Notes: a model not told the origin generated them from the sequence alone. Shown: positions 17,008-26,186, counted from the stretch's first letter. The stretch: DNA of 64,000 nucleotides from Chryseobacterium sp. GVT01B (GCF_019970045.1 NZ_JAHXYI010000002.1:496001-560000); one strand, 5' to 3'. A program made the numbers and translations.

Positions 17008-18267
17008 TTACCCTGCTTTTGGTTTTTCTACGCTCACCCTCCAGTCATCACCAAAATAAGTCTTCATTTCGTTGTCCAGTATTGTTTTTTTAGAATGATC
17101 GCCTTCGTATTTGAGAATCAGCATTGAGGCTACAAACCGCAGGCTGCTCTGTTCCCGTACTGAAGGATCCATTAATTTTGCTATGTCGAGGCATTTTTCA
17201 AAATACCTTATCATTTTGTCTTTTGTCAGCACAGTATCATTCAATGTTCCGATGATTCTGTAACATTCAATAGCCATCGCAAATTCTCCTATCTTTTGTG
17301 CTGTTTCTGCAGCTTTTTCAAATATTTTTTCTGCCTTGGATTTTTTGGAATTTCCTAACAGATGACTTCCGTAATTCATATACATCTGAACTTCCAAAGG
17401 TGAGTCAGGTTCTACTTCTTCAAATATAATTTGGTAAGTATCTTCTGCCCTGTTTTTTTTCCGGTCTGCTGTATACGCCTGGGTAAGCATAAAATAGGCA
17501 GAAATCTCTCCCTGTTTATTTTTTTGTTCTTTAGCCAGCTTCACGGCTGTTTTTAAGGCATGTTCCGCTTCTTTGAATCTTTCTTTACTTAAATGATTAC
17601 TCGCTATAAGAATCTGCTGCTGAAAATCCGTATCCGGGCTGTTTTTCTTCCGGTTAGTATGGGCCGCAGTATTCTGCATTAACTGATGAATATCCACTTC
17701 TACCCTGAAACTGTGCGCTGAAGGAATCTGTGATAGTGTTCTATGGGTATGATGTTCTGCCCAAACCAGTTTAAGATTTTTATTTTCTGACATTTCACAG
17801 ATCCTGCACCATTCTTTCACCCAAAGAGACAGCTCTTCTGTATCACTGATCCTGAGCGGAGCTATATAGAGGTAAATCTTTGAATCCTTAATATTGGGAA
17901 AGTTTTTCTTTAATTCCAGCAAAGGATAAAATGCTTTATAGGCATCAGTTTTAAAAGCCTGTTCCGGATCTTTGAGCTCCCATTTCGGAATATTTTCTTC
18001 ACTTTTTTTCAGCATTTCGTAGAATTCGGTCCATTCATCCAGCAAAGTCTGTCCGAAAGATTTCATTCCGTTAAATTCCTGATAATGGAGTAAAAAGACA
18101 TCATCTCCTTCTTCATCTTCTGAAAGTCTCGACTTTATAAATCCATCAAAAAGATCGGTTTCATGTTTTTCTCCTATACAGATCAGCATAGGTTTTTCTT
18201 CGTTCTTTGAAACGACTTTCTGCCATTGCCTTTTTAATTTTACCAACTCCAAATCTACTGGATTCAT
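17008..18267 (-). CDS. TPR-containing protein between VgrG and Rhs (candidate effector adaptor)
   Basis: A 419-residue soluble protein with no signal peptide. Residues 1-200 form an alpha/beta region of unknown family (KPMLICIGEKHETDLF, SKIYLYIAPLRI, LKLVWAEHHTH). Residues about 215-385 are helical TPR-like repeats (NHLSKERFKEAEHALKTAV, SKAEKIFEKAAETAQKIGEF, ECYRIIG). It is tightly embedded: 6 bp after vgrG and 18 bp before the Rhs gene. That is where proteobacterial T6SS islands carry DUF4123/Tap, Eag or DUF2169 loading chaperones; it resembles none of them. A job in holding or loading the PAAR-Rhs effector on VgrG is inference from position. Confidence 0.8.
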   Translation of the reverse strand: MNPVDLELVKLKRQWQKVVSKNEEKPMLICIGEKHETDLFDGFIKSRLSEDEEGDDVFLLHYQEFNGMKSFGQTLLDEWTEFYEMLKKSEENIPKWELKDPEQAFKTDAYKAFYPLLELKKNFPNIKDSKIYLYIAPLRISDTEELSLWVKEWCRICEMSENKNLKLVWAEHHTHRTLSQIPSAHSFRVEVDIHQLMQNTAAHTNRKKNSPDTDFQQQILIASNHLSKERFKEAEHALKTAVKLAKEQKNKQGEISAYFMLTQAYTADRKKNRAEDTYQIIFEEVEPDSPLEVQMYMNYGSHLLGNSKKSKAEKIFEKAAETAQKIGEFAMAIECYRIIGTLNDTVLTKDKMIRYFEKCLDIAKLMDPSVREQSSLRFVASMLILKYEGDHSKKTILDNEMKTYFGDDWRVSVEKPKAG

Positions 18268-18273
18268 CTGCTT

Positions 18274-20436
18274 TTAATTCAGTTTTACAGTTCCACTTAC
18301 AATATTTGTTTCACTTCCGCCACCTACATTTATTTTTCCTCCACTGCTGAGATTGGCTTCTGTATCTCCTCTCATAGAAAGGGTTTTTGTTCCGATATCC
18401 AGAGTATCTGACTTGATTCCGATTCCGGAAGTAGGATCACCGTCTTCAGGACCCACTCCAACGCCGATACTAGATGTTCCTCCGACTCCGATATTAATTC
18501 CCTGTACAAATATTTCTTTTCCTTTAATCTGAATATTTCCGTCTTTATCCATATAAAGAGAGCTGCTTCCACAGTTGAGAGTAATTGAAATCTTACTGTC
18601 TATGGTTATATTTCCGGCACCATCCAGAAAAACAGAATTCTGGTCTTTATCTTTCACTGTAATTCCTCCGGCATCATCCAGACTCATAGTATGTCCGCTT
18701 TTACTGCTTAAGCTTTTAATATTATTTCCGGTTCCGCCGCCGCCGCCAACTCCGCCGTGAAACATTCCTCCCATCACAAACGGACGGTCAGGATGCTGAT
18801 GGGCAAAATTAACTACTACCTGATCACCTTCTTCCGGAATGGCCATAAAGCCCCGGTTTTTGCTTACTTTTTCGCTTCCTCCTCCATCAGGAGTCATCAC
18901 CCGGATATATTCTGTAGTGGTAGAGCCATTCTGCCAGTCAAACTGAACTTTAACTCTTCCCTGATTTAAAGGGTCTGTATTGGAAATCACTTTGGCAAAT
19001 TGTGCATCCGCTTTTGGAGTATGAAATTCCGGACGGGGAATAAATCCTGTGTCAGAGGCGATTGCTTCAAAAGTTCCGGTATAATATCCTCTTGCATCCA
19101 CTTCATGATGCATATCTATAATCATCAGTTTGGTGAAATAAGTCGTTTCACTGCTTTCTGCTTTCCGCATTTCAATATCAGCAATACAGCCCGGATAAAG
19201 GAATGGCACTGTTGTAACGCCTGAAATAACAAATACTTCCGAAGCTTTACTTCCTGCTGTTCCTTTCTGAGAGTTTTCCACATCCATAAAAGACACTGCT
19301 TTTATCGGAGCTACTCTCAATGAAGGGGTTGTAAAGGTTTTTTCTGATATTTCATAAGCTCTTTTAGCAATATCTGAAGTATGGCTGATCTTTGAGTTTC
19401 CTGTCGTTAATTTTTCATTTTTACTGCTGTTATATCCATAAAATGAAGGATTCACGTGCTGGGCTTTCATTTTTATTTTTACGTCGCTCACACTGCTTCC
19501 GTAAGTAAGTTTCACAGGCTTTTCCTGAGGGGGAAGTTTCCCGAAATGCAAGACTTCACCATCGTAATAAAACTGCTCTCCATACGCTTCTGCTATTCTT
19601 GCCAGATAATTGTAATGGGTTTCTTCATATTGTGAGCTGTACGAAACATTTCCATGTGCAGCATCTACCCTGAAATCAAAGGAATTTTGTCCAAGACCTT
19701 CTTTGATTACCTGATCTGCAATACTGTTCAGACTGATCTCCTGTGCACCGCCAAAACTCTGAATGTGAGGAGCTGCATCTAAAAGAACAGTAGGGCTTGA
19801 CCCTGTAAGAACAATATTTCCCAGACTTCCTTTTTCCTGGCTGAACCCTACTTCAGTGATAACTCCTACAAAGTTTCTTTCAGGACCGTCTTCAACGTCT
19901 TTGTATCTGAAAATAACGGTAATTCTTTTTCCCAGAAAGTTCTGAGCTTCTTCCAGATTATGGTTTTCTGAGCTTCCCAGAGTATCATGGGCCAGCATCA
20001 GATCAAATTCATGATGCTTTACTGCACTTTGTTTTAGCTGAAAATGTTTGAAATGTTTGATTACTTTTCCGTCAATAACAATTTCAAGCTTTATCACACG
20101 GTTGATTCCTGCTACCTGATTGCCGGGGATTGTATTGGCGTTATAGATTCCGGAAGTAGGTTGTTTTGACCATACTTTGTCTTCTACCAATGTGGGTGGA
20201 TTAGGCTGTTTTACCTGGTTCATAAACATCTGGGAACCGTTTTGAACCATTCCGGTGTAAGCCTGAGCCTGAACCATTTTTTCTGTAGCTTTTTTAATAG
20301 TTCCACTTGATTTTTCCTGTATTTTCTGGGTAGTTTTAGTTACAGCCTGATCTTTCAGACTCTCTTTCAGATTATCTACTGCAGGAATTTTATCTTTGGA
20401 AACAGGCCTTTTGGGTGAATGATCGTCCTGAAACAT
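18274..20436 (-). CDS. vgrG: Type VI secretion spike protein VgrG
   Basis: A 720-residue VgrG. After an unusual Lys/Gln-rich N-terminal extension (about 1-80) come the gp27-like base (about 105-440), the gp5 OB fold (about 465-570; NQGRVKVQFDWQ, GFMAIPEEGDQVVV, RPFVMGGMFHGG), a glycine linker, and a repetitive beta-helix spike (ISITLNCGSSSLYMDKDG and similar). It lies at the head of an operon with the TPR and Rhs genes. No T6SS baseplate, sheath or membrane genes occur in this window, so this is an orphan effector module using a machine encoded elsewhere, as in Bacteroidota subtype iii systems. Confidence 0.93.
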   Translation of the reverse strand: MFQDDHSPKRPVSKDKIPAVDNLKESLKDQAVTKTTQKIQEKSSGTIKKATEKMVQAQAYTGMVQNGSQMFMNQVKQPNPPTLVEDKVWSKQPTSGIYNANTIPGNQVAGINRVIKLEIVIDGKVIKHFKHFQLKQSAVKHHEFDLMLAHDTLGSSENHNLEEAQNFLGKRITVIFRYKDVEDGPERNFVGVITEVGFSQEKGSLGNIVLTGSSPTVLLDAAPHIQSFGGAQEISLNSIADQVIKEGLGQNSFDFRVDAAHGNVSYSSQYEETHYNYLARIAEAYGEQFYYDGEVLHFGKLPPQEKPVKLTYGSSVSDVKIKMKAQHVNPSFYGYNSSKNEKLTTGNSKISHTSDIAKRAYEISEKTFTTPSLRVAPIKAVSFMDVENSQKGTAGSKASEVFVISGVTTVPFLYPGCIADIEMRKAESSETTYFTKLMIIDMHHEVDARGYYTGTFEAIASDTGFIPRPEFHTPKADAQFAKVISNTDPLNQGRVKVQFDWQNGSTTTEYIRVMTPDGGGSEKVSKNRGFMAIPEEGDQVVVNFAHQHPDRPFVMGGMFHGGVGGGGGTGNNIKSLSSKSGHTMSLDDAGGITVKDKDQNSVFLDGAGNITIDSKISITLNCGSSSLYMDKDGNIQIKGKEIFVQGINIGVGGTSSIGVGVGPEDGDPTSGIGIKSDTLDIGTKTLSMRGDTEANLSSGGKINVGGGSETNIVSGTVKLN

Positions 20437-20940
20437 AGTTGTAATATTTTGATTGATTGGATGTCAGATTTTTTAAGCTAAAATCTACCTGAGCAAAAAG
20501 ACCAGATACATTTTCGTTATCCGTGTTCTATTCTTAGAATAAAATCCAGATATTGGGATCAGAACAGGGCATAGAATCATGAGTAAAAAGGTAAAGCAAT
20601 TATTGTATTTACTTTACTCCCTGTTGAATTTCAGGATTTCTCCTGTATTTATCGTGATGACTGGCAAATTTTAATCATTATTATTTCTTTTGTAATTGGA
20701 TTGGTGGTATTACAAAGATAAAACGCTAATCTCTATTCAAAAAATTTTCAGTGAGTAATCTGAAATTTTGTAGTAGTTCTACGACTTTCCATTAATAACT
20801 CCAAAACAAATGATAAAAAAATAGAAATAAATAACTCTTAATCAAATGGATATTTAACAATTTTTAATAAATAAAAACAATAAATTTATCACTTAAAATA
20901 GAAATAAACTAAAATAACTCTGAAACTCAGCAACAAAAAA
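20437..20940. other. Long AT-rich upstream region of the vgrG operon
   Basis: No convincing gene is present. On the minus strand TATCTTTG (20713-20720) matches the Bacteroidota -7 element, and TTG at 20738-20740 could be the -33 element with a spacing of 17. This would give vgrG a 5' leader of about 270 nt. The remainder (20740-20940) is very AT-rich and holds nothing I can name. A 31-codon frame at 20579 on the plus strand was not accepted. Confidence 0.4.
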
Positions 20941-20975
20941 AAACCAGCTGTAAATATTGAATTTACGGCTGGTTT
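20941..20975. terminator. Bidirectional terminator after the S41 peptidase gene
   Basis: Arms AAACCAGCTGTAAAT and ATTTACGGCTGGTTT form a 15-bp stem with one G-T type mismatch and a five-base loop, flanked by A and T runs. It lies just beyond the stop of the S41 peptidase gene (20999). Confidence 0.88.
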
Positions 20976-20998
20976 TTTATATTAAAAATGAAATAGTT

Positions 20999-22765
20999 TT
21001 ACTGTTTTCTAAGTTCAGATACTTTTTTCAGATAAACATCAGTCTGATCCAGAAATTCCTGATCGGTCTGCTGTACATGAATATGAGGAATGATTCCCTG
21101 GCCTCTTTTCTGGTCGGGAAGATTCTGGGCATCCTGAATGACATGCACAATAGAGAAACCGGTCTGAATCCCGGTATTGGGAAGTTCATATACCAGCGGA
21201 AGGTGGCCGTTATGCTCATAGTATCCTCCCACTGTTTCTTTTCCGATCACAATGGCATTGGTATAAGATTTTATCAGCGAGGCCAAGTGTGAAGCTGCAG
21301 AAGCAACCCGTTGGTCGGCAAGCAGATAAAGCTGTCCTTTAAAAGTTCTGTCATTAGGCATTATAGAAGGATTTTTATCATCAGCCCAGTAATATTTCCC
21401 CTGAACGGCTTTAGGATATAATGATTTCAGGTAAGCATTCAAACCGGTTTTATCTGTTACTCCATTCGACAGAAAAAGGGAAGTAATCACCAGCTTTTCT
21501 TCCATAGGCACTTCATTAAAGTTGGTATAGGCAAATTGACTGTCACGGAAGGGTCTTTGTGTAAGGTATGAAAATACTTTTTCATAAAGAGCACCTGTAC
21601 CTCCGGTATTTCCTCTGAGATCGATGATCAGGTTTTCTATTTTTTCGCGTTCCAGAGTGTCCATCATCTGGTCAAGAAAAACACTGAATTTTTTATAGGC
21701 AGGATCGTCTTTCCCGGTTGCAAAATCAAATCCTCTCAAAGATAAGCGATAGATGCCATCTGCTTCTTTATTCAGGCTGTATTTTTCAGACAGCAGTTTT
21801 TTGTCAAAAGCAAGTGAATATCTTGAATCCTGAAGTTTTTTAAAGTTTTCCAGCGATATTCCCGGCAGTGAAACTTCTTTTACAGTTCCGTTCCATTTGT
21901 AGCTGATGACATAGTTTTTATGGGTTCCGAATTCGATGTAAAATTTATCCAGCATTCCTCTTTCAAAACCTGTTGTTTCTTTGTAAGGAGCTGAATATCC
22001 ATCAGAAAAATAATACTGGGAAAAGCGGCTGATCATCTCATTTGCAGGAATTCCGTTGATAGAAAGGATTTCAGCACCGAGAGGCAATACATTGTCTTTT
22101 GAATCCTGAAGCAGACGACCGTCAATATTTTTTAACGTAATGGGTAAATATTCCGGTTTCTGGGTGAGATAATAAGAAGCATGGTTGGGAAGATCTGTAT
22201 AGTTATGACAGCTTCCTTCAAATCCGGTAACTTTTGCAATTATTTTATAAAAATCAAAAATATTCCTGCTGTTTCTAGCTTCTTCTTCAGCCTGCTGATA
22301 AATACTGTCAATTTGCTTTCTTGTCCTGTACACATACAGCCCTGAGTTTGCTTTTTCCCTTATAGAACGGAATGTGTGAAGGTCTTCTATTAATTGATCA
22401 GAGGTGAACTGACCATTCAGGACAGGTACATTTTTGGATTCTGTAATGGAAACTTTGGCCGTTTTACTTTTTTCAACATAAGATTTGGCCCAGATTTTAA
22501 GTTCATATTTTTTTGCTTTTTCCGGCGTAAAGTAGAATCGTTCAACGCTCTTTATGCCTCTGGAATCATCCTGTTCTTTTACCTTTTTTCCATCCATAAA
22601 CAAGGCAACTCCAAGATTGGCATCCATGGACTGTACCGAGATCCAGGAAGGTTTATGGGATTGGGGAGAATATTTTAAGGTATCTCCAGGTTTGAGATCT
22701 GAATGAGTCTGTGCATAGGCACTGTTTAAAAATAGTAAAAGAGGAATGATAAAAGGTCTGGCCAT
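20999..22765 (-). CDS. S41 family peptidase, secreted
   Basis: A 588-residue protein with a signal peptide (cleavage after YAQ, about residue 19). A beta-rich N-terminal region (about 25-110) precedes a tail-specific protease (S41) domain. Its hallmarks are DLRGNTGGTGALYEKV (about 380), LLADQRVASAASHLA (about 480, nucleophile Ser expected here) and VIGKETVGGYYEHNG (about 505), the last carrying the Lys. No clear PDZ domain is seen, only an ALGAEILSINGIPA-like segment that may be a degenerate one. It should act on peptides or unfolded proteins in the periplasm or outside. It is monocistronic, with a terminator behind it. Confidence 0.88.
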   Translation of the reverse strand: MARPFIIPLLLFLNSAYAQTHSDLKPGDTLKYSPQSHKPSWISVQSMDANLGVALFMDGKKVKEQDDSRGIKSVERFYFTPEKAKKYELKIWAKSYVEKSKTAKVSITESKNVPVLNGQFTSDQLIEDLHTFRSIREKANSGLYVYRTRKQIDSIYQQAEEEARNSRNIFDFYKIIAKVTGFEGSCHNYTDLPNHASYYLTQKPEYLPITLKNIDGRLLQDSKDNVLPLGAEILSINGIPANEMISRFSQYYFSDGYSAPYKETTGFERGMLDKFYIEFGTHKNYVISYKWNGTVKEVSLPGISLENFKKLQDSRYSLAFDKKLLSEKYSLNKEADGIYRLSLRGFDFATGKDDPAYKKFSVFLDQMMDTLEREKIENLIIDLRGNTGGTGALYEKVFSYLTQRPFRDSQFAYTNFNEVPMEEKLVITSLFLSNGVTDKTGLNAYLKSLYPKAVQGKYYWADDKNPSIMPNDRTFKGQLYLLADQRVASAASHLASLIKSYTNAIVIGKETVGGYYEHNGHLPLVYELPNTGIQTGFSIVHVIQDAQNLPDQKRGQGIIPHIHVQQTDQEFLDQTDVYLKKVSELRKQ

Positions 22766-22836
22766 TATAATTTTTTGAATGGGCTAATATACAAATTAAC
22801 CTAAACGGTTAAAACTCTTCAAAACCTCTTTTCAAC

Positions 22837-23340
22837 TCATAATTTCACACTCAGCTCCTGAACTTCTTCGGCAGAAAAACCGTAGATCTGTGGTGTTTTT
22901 ACATCGAGAAGATTGAGATAAATATATAATTCTGCCCTGTGATGAATCTCGTGCTCTATCATTGCGCGGAGCCATTTCCAGACAGAGATTTCACTGTTGG
23001 CCGGAGTCAGGCATTTGCGGGTAAGGTCTTCATCGGAAAGGTTACTGATAATTTCAAGCGTTTGTCTGTGCATTTCATTGAAAAATTTTACGGTATTTTC
23101 ATAGCCGTCAGCCAGTTCTTTTCCACATCCCGGATAAGCACTTTTCTTTCCCATAATGGTTTCTCCATACATATACCTTTCTATAGTGGCAATATGTCTT
23201 ATCTGATCGCCAATGGTAAACTTCCCTGGTTTATAGGTGAAATCTATATGTTCAGGCGGAACTACTGTAATAATGCGGTTGGTTCTTTCCCTTATTTTCT
23301 CATAATAATCAATGAATGATTGTACTGTTTTTATTTCCAT
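22837..23340 (-). CDS. DinB family protein
   Basis: A 167-residue four-helix-bundle protein of the DinB/YfiT type. The metal-binding histidines lie in DQIRHIATIERYMYGE (about 44-59) and MIEHEIHHRAELYIY (about 127-141), the usual three-His site of this superfamily. These proteins often act as metal-dependent thiol transferases, but no substrate can be assigned. It sits alone, 71 bp upstream of the S41 gene on the same strand. Its upstream region (23341-23507) is AT-rich and shared with the divergent TPR gene. Confidence 0.87.
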   Translation of the reverse strand: MEIKTVQSFIDYYEKIRERTNRIITVVPPEHIDFTYKPGKFTIGDQIRHIATIERYMYGETIMGKKSAYPGCGKELADGYENTVKFFNEMHRQTLEIISNLSDEDLTRKCLTPANSEISVWKWLRAMIEHEIHHRAELYIYLNLLDVKTPQIYGFSAEEVQELSVKL

Positions 23341-23507
23341 ATTTATTGTTTTGTCTGATCTGTTTTTGCAGGATGAATATAAGGAATCTAATGACAGATG
23401 TTTTTGGTTTTATTATAAATTATTCATAAAAATTAAAAAAATCCCCAATAAGTGATAGTAAAATTTGGCAGCTTACTAAATATCCAATATTTTAGTTAAA
23501 AATAACC

Positions 23508-24644
23508 ATGATGAGAAAAGGAATTTGCTTGTGCATCATTCTATTGGGCTTTAACAGTCTCACTGCTCAGTCTGCAAAAATTGACACTGAAAAGCTTCTT
23601 GAATATTATGAAACACAGCGTTATGCCGATGCTGCAAAATATCTTCAAAGTATATATCCCGGAGATACAGAGGATATAAAAGCTCTTGCACAAATAGCCT
23701 ACTGTAATATGATGGCCGGAAAGCTACCGGAAGCAGAAAAAAATTATCTGAAAATCAACACCATCCAACCCAATAATCTTCCCACTTTATTTAGTCTGGC
23801 CAGTATCAATTCCAGGCGAGGGAATGCTGCTAATGCCAAAACCTATCTTCAACAGATTGTTCAACTGGATAGTCTTAATTTCAATGCTTATAAACAGCTT
23901 GCCACTTATGCAGATACTCCTGAAATCAAACTGAGCTACCTCAAAAAAGCCAACTCTCTTAACACTACAGATCCCGATGTAGCCTATGATCTTTCTCTGA
24001 CCTACAGTGGCCTGAAACAATATCAGCCTGCATATGATGTTTTGAAAACAGCTATTGCTTATGACCCTGAAAATTTCACGTTACAACAGGCGTTATTACC
24101 GGTTGCCAATCAACTCGCCAAATATCCGGAAGTCATTGAAATTGGTGAAAAACTTCTTAAAAACCATGCGGATGTGAATGTAATAAATGATATGGGACAG
24201 GCTTATTTTTATGTGAAAGATTATCAGAAATGTGTTGGCCTTTATAAAATGCTGGAAGGTATGGGAGTACAAAACGAAGGCACTTTATATTTCATGGCTT
24301 TAAGCTATCGTGAACTGAAAGATTATAATAACGCTGCCATCTATGCCCAAAAGACTATTGATGAAGCCATTTCAGATCATACCACACTATATTATGCCGC
24401 ATTGGCAGGCATTTATGAAGCCAAAAACCAGTACAATGATGCGGTGACAGCTTATAAAAGAGGATTGACTTTTGGGAACAGTAATATTATTTATTACCGC
24501 TTAGGCCTTTTGTATGATCTGAATCTGAAACAGCCTAAGAATGCGGCCACCTACTATCAGATGTACCTTAAAAACCATCCGGATCAGGAAAAGGAAAAAG
24601 AACAGATTGCGTATGCAAAAGGAAGGATACCTGTTTTAAAATAG
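23508..24644 (+). CDS. Secreted tetratricopeptide-repeat protein
   Basis: A 378-residue protein with a signal peptide (cleavage near LTAQ, about residue 22) and about nine TPR units spanning the rest (for example KLPEAEKNYLKINTIQPN, YQPAYDVLKTAIAYDP, NQYNDAVTAYKRGLTFG). TPR arrays mediate protein contacts; in the periplasm they often serve envelope assembly or peptide sensing. No catalytic part is present. It is followed by a CRP-like site and the NTF2 gene rather than by an obvious partner. M2 is an equally good start. Confidence 0.85.
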   Translation: MMRKGICLCIILLGFNSLTAQSAKIDTEKLLEYYETQRYADAAKYLQSIYPGDTEDIKALAQIAYCNMMAGKLPEAEKNYLKINTIQPNNLPTLFSLASINSRRGNAANAKTYLQQIVQLDSLNFNAYKQLATYADTPEIKLSYLKKANSLNTTDPDVAYDLSLTYSGLKQYQPAYDVLKTAIAYDPENFTLQQALLPVANQLAKYPEVIEIGEKLLKNHADVNVINDMGQAYFYVKDYQKCVGLYKMLEGMGVQNEGTLYFMALSYRELKDYNNAAIYAQKTIDEAISDHTTLYYAALAGIYEAKNQYNDAVTAYKRGLTFGNSNIIYYRLGLLYDLNLKQPKNAATYYQMYLKNHPDQEKEKEQIAYAKGRIPVLK

Positions 24645-24661
24645 TGTAAAATGGAGTCATT

Positions 24662-24708
24662 TTGTGATTATAGTCACAAGTGAAACACTCAGCGAACCGC
24701 TAATTTTG
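24662..24708 (+). promoter_or_regulatory. CRP-like operator with Bacteroidota -7 element
   Basis: TTGTGATTATAGTCACAA (24662-24679) is a perfect TTGTGA-N6-TCACAA dyad, the form bound by CRP/FNR-family activators. TAATTTTG (24701-24708) matches the -7 element TAnnTTTG. The predicted start is near 24715, so the dyad centre lies about 44 bp upstream, where activators of this family commonly bind. It drives the NTF2/YCII genes. Which of the Crp/Fnr proteins acts here is unknown. Confidence 0.65.
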
Positions 24709-24731
24709 TACTCAACAATAAAAACAATATT

Positions 24732-25067
24732 ATGGACAATACAACCCAAAATGTGGCGGAACAGTTTATTCAATATTTAAATGAGGAAAATTTTGACAAG
24801 GCCGAAAGCTGTCTTGATCCAGATTTTAAATTTATAGGCGTACTAGGGAAAAGAGAAGGCGCATCTGTTTACATTAAAGATATGAAGCAGATGAAGTTTA
24901 AGTATGAAATTCTGAAATCTTTTACATCTGGTGAAGATGTATGTTTCTGGTATATTATTGATATGGGAGAAAAATCGACAGAAGCTTCCGGATGGTACCA
25001 GATTAAAGATGGAAAGATTCATACCTTAAAAGTACTGTTTGACCCCAGACCTTTATTGGATAAGTAA
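24732..25067 (+). CDS. NTF2-like / SnoaL-like small protein
   Basis: A 111-residue cytoplasmic protein with the NTF2 fold pattern: an N-terminal helix (VAEQFIQYLNEENFDKAES), a conserved LDPDFKFIG strand and a closing pair of strands (EASGWYQIKDGKIHTLKVLF). Such proteins are either isomerase/cyclase-like enzymes or ligand binders; no catalytic set can be assigned here. The gene follows the CRP-like site directly. The next gene (YCII-like, 136 bp on) may share its transcript. The ATG at 24732 lies about 17 nt after the predicted transcription start. Confidence 0.8.
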   Translation: MDNTTQNVAEQFIQYLNEENFDKAESCLDPDFKFIGVLGKREGASVYIKDMKQMKFKYEILKSFTSGEDVCFWYIIDMGEKSTEASGWYQIKDGKIHTLKVLFDPRPLLDK

Positions 25068-25203
25068 AAAATGTTGAAAATCCGGGAAATACAGCATCTG
25101 ATTATATTACATTTGAGCAAAAACCAAAGACAGATTAAAAATAAAATTAAAACTCTGTCCCTATTCTCATGTCTTAATCGTCATTTAAATAAAGAATCTG
25201 ATT

Positions 25204-25548
25204 ATGAAAGAATTTGCATTAATCTTCAGACTGAAAGACGTTTCTGATTTTAAGCCTTCCCCGGAACAGATCCAGGAGCGCCTGAACTGGCTGGGAAGCA
25301 TTGCTGCACAAAATAAACTGGTAGATAAGGGAAATACTCTTTTGCCCGCACCGGGAGCTGCAAAAACGGTAAGACCGAATCATATTGTAACGGATGGACC
25401 TTATACCGAAATCAAAGAATTCATCAGCGGGTATATTATTGTACGGGCAGAATCTATTGAAGAGGCCGTAGAAATGGCGAAAGGAAATCCTATCTTTAAA
25501 ATAGGTGGGAATATTGAGGTTCGTGAAGTTTTGAAAGTGAATAATTAA
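25204..25548 (+). CDS. YCII-related domain protein
   Basis: A 114-residue protein with the YCII/DGPF-type pattern: an opening strand MKEFALIFRL, then VTDGPYTEIKEFISGYIIV (about 59-77, the DGP[FY] signature) and AESIEEAVEMAKGNPIF near the end. These dimeric alpha/beta proteins are small and mostly uncharacterised; some are linked with ECF sigma factors. The gene lies 136 bp after the NTF2-like gene on the same strand. No sigma factor is adjacent. Confidence 0.85.
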   Translation: MKEFALIFRLKDVSDFKPSPEQIQERLNWLGSIAAQNKLVDKGNTLLPAPGAAKTVRPNHIVTDGPYTEIKEFISGYIIVRAESIEEAVEMAKGNPIFKIGGNIEVREVLKVNN

Positions 25549-25622
25549 GATGGAAGCAGGAAGATGGGAATTGGAAGTTATTGAAGTTTAAGTATAAAAG
25601 CTTCTTCTTCATTTAACATTTT

Positions 25623-26186
25623 TTAAATCCAGCCTACTTTTTTCCTCCAAACCGTATATTCAACATTTTTATCATCTATTTCCGGAATGTCTTCAGGTTC
25701 CGGAATTTTGTTGATTTCTGCCTCAGAGAACGCATGAAGGTTTACTTTTTCCCGCTCTTTGTTTAAATTTTCTTTATTTTCTACGGGATACACCTTCCCA
25801 TCAGCGGTAAGCTGTGTTCCATATTTTTGGGGTTTGCTTTGAAAGAACCGAATCCGGTCGTATAAATAGGCTCTATGGATGGGGTTAATATCACTGCTGT
25901 TATCTTCCATCATGGTACAGCATTTTTTCATAAATTCAGGCTCACCAATCGCGTGTTGAATAATAAGCCATGCAGCATTGCTTCCTTTTTCACCGACTTT
26001 TGAGGGGGTTGGAAATCCGATTTCCGCTATAATCTCCCGAAGCCGCCGGGCATTCGCTTTATGAACCTTCTCCATTTCAGGATGGTAACCTCCGGAAAGC
26101 TTTCCTGCAGAGAGCAGTTCTTCTCTTACAGCCAGATCTTTGTCGGCCAGTTCGATCAGTTCTTTTTCAAATGGGAAATTGTCCAT
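25623..26186 (-). CDS. DUF6624 family protein
   Basis: A 187-residue soluble protein. Its pattern, with ADKDLAVREELL near the N-terminus, FPTPSKVGEKGSNAAWLIIQH (centre about 75) and YLYDRIRFFQSKPQKYGTQ (about 125), is that of the DUF6624 family (recalled, not searched). Members are widespread in Bacteroidota and their function is unknown. Invariant His residues in IIQHA and polar residues around PQKYGTQ could be functional. It lies 62 bp downstream of the P-loop ATPase gene on the same strand. Confidence 0.78.
   Translation of the reverse strand: MDNFPFEKELIELADKDLAVREELLSAGKLSGGYHPEMEKVHKANARRLREIIAEIGFPTPSKVGEKGSNAAWLIIQHAIGEPEFMKKCCTMMEDNSSDINPIHRAYLYDRIRFFQSKPQKYGTQLTADGKVYPVENKENLNKEREKVNLHAFSEAEINKIPEPEDIPEIDDKNVEYTVWRKKVGWI

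Noticed and set aside
10474..20436. Integrative element using tRNA-Ser as attachment site
   Set aside because: No integrase, no second copy of the tRNA end seen at the other side, and no mobilisation genes. Only a weak neighbourhood remark is justified.
18274..20436. A complete T6SS locus
   Set aside because: Only VgrG, a TPR protein and the Rhs effector are present; no sheath, tube, baseplate, ClpV or membrane-complex genes occur in the window.
20579..20674. 31-codon frame upstream of vgrG encoding a hydrophobic peptide
   Set aside because: No ribosome-binding or promoter context and no conservation evidence; it lies in AT-rich leader DNA where short frames are expected.
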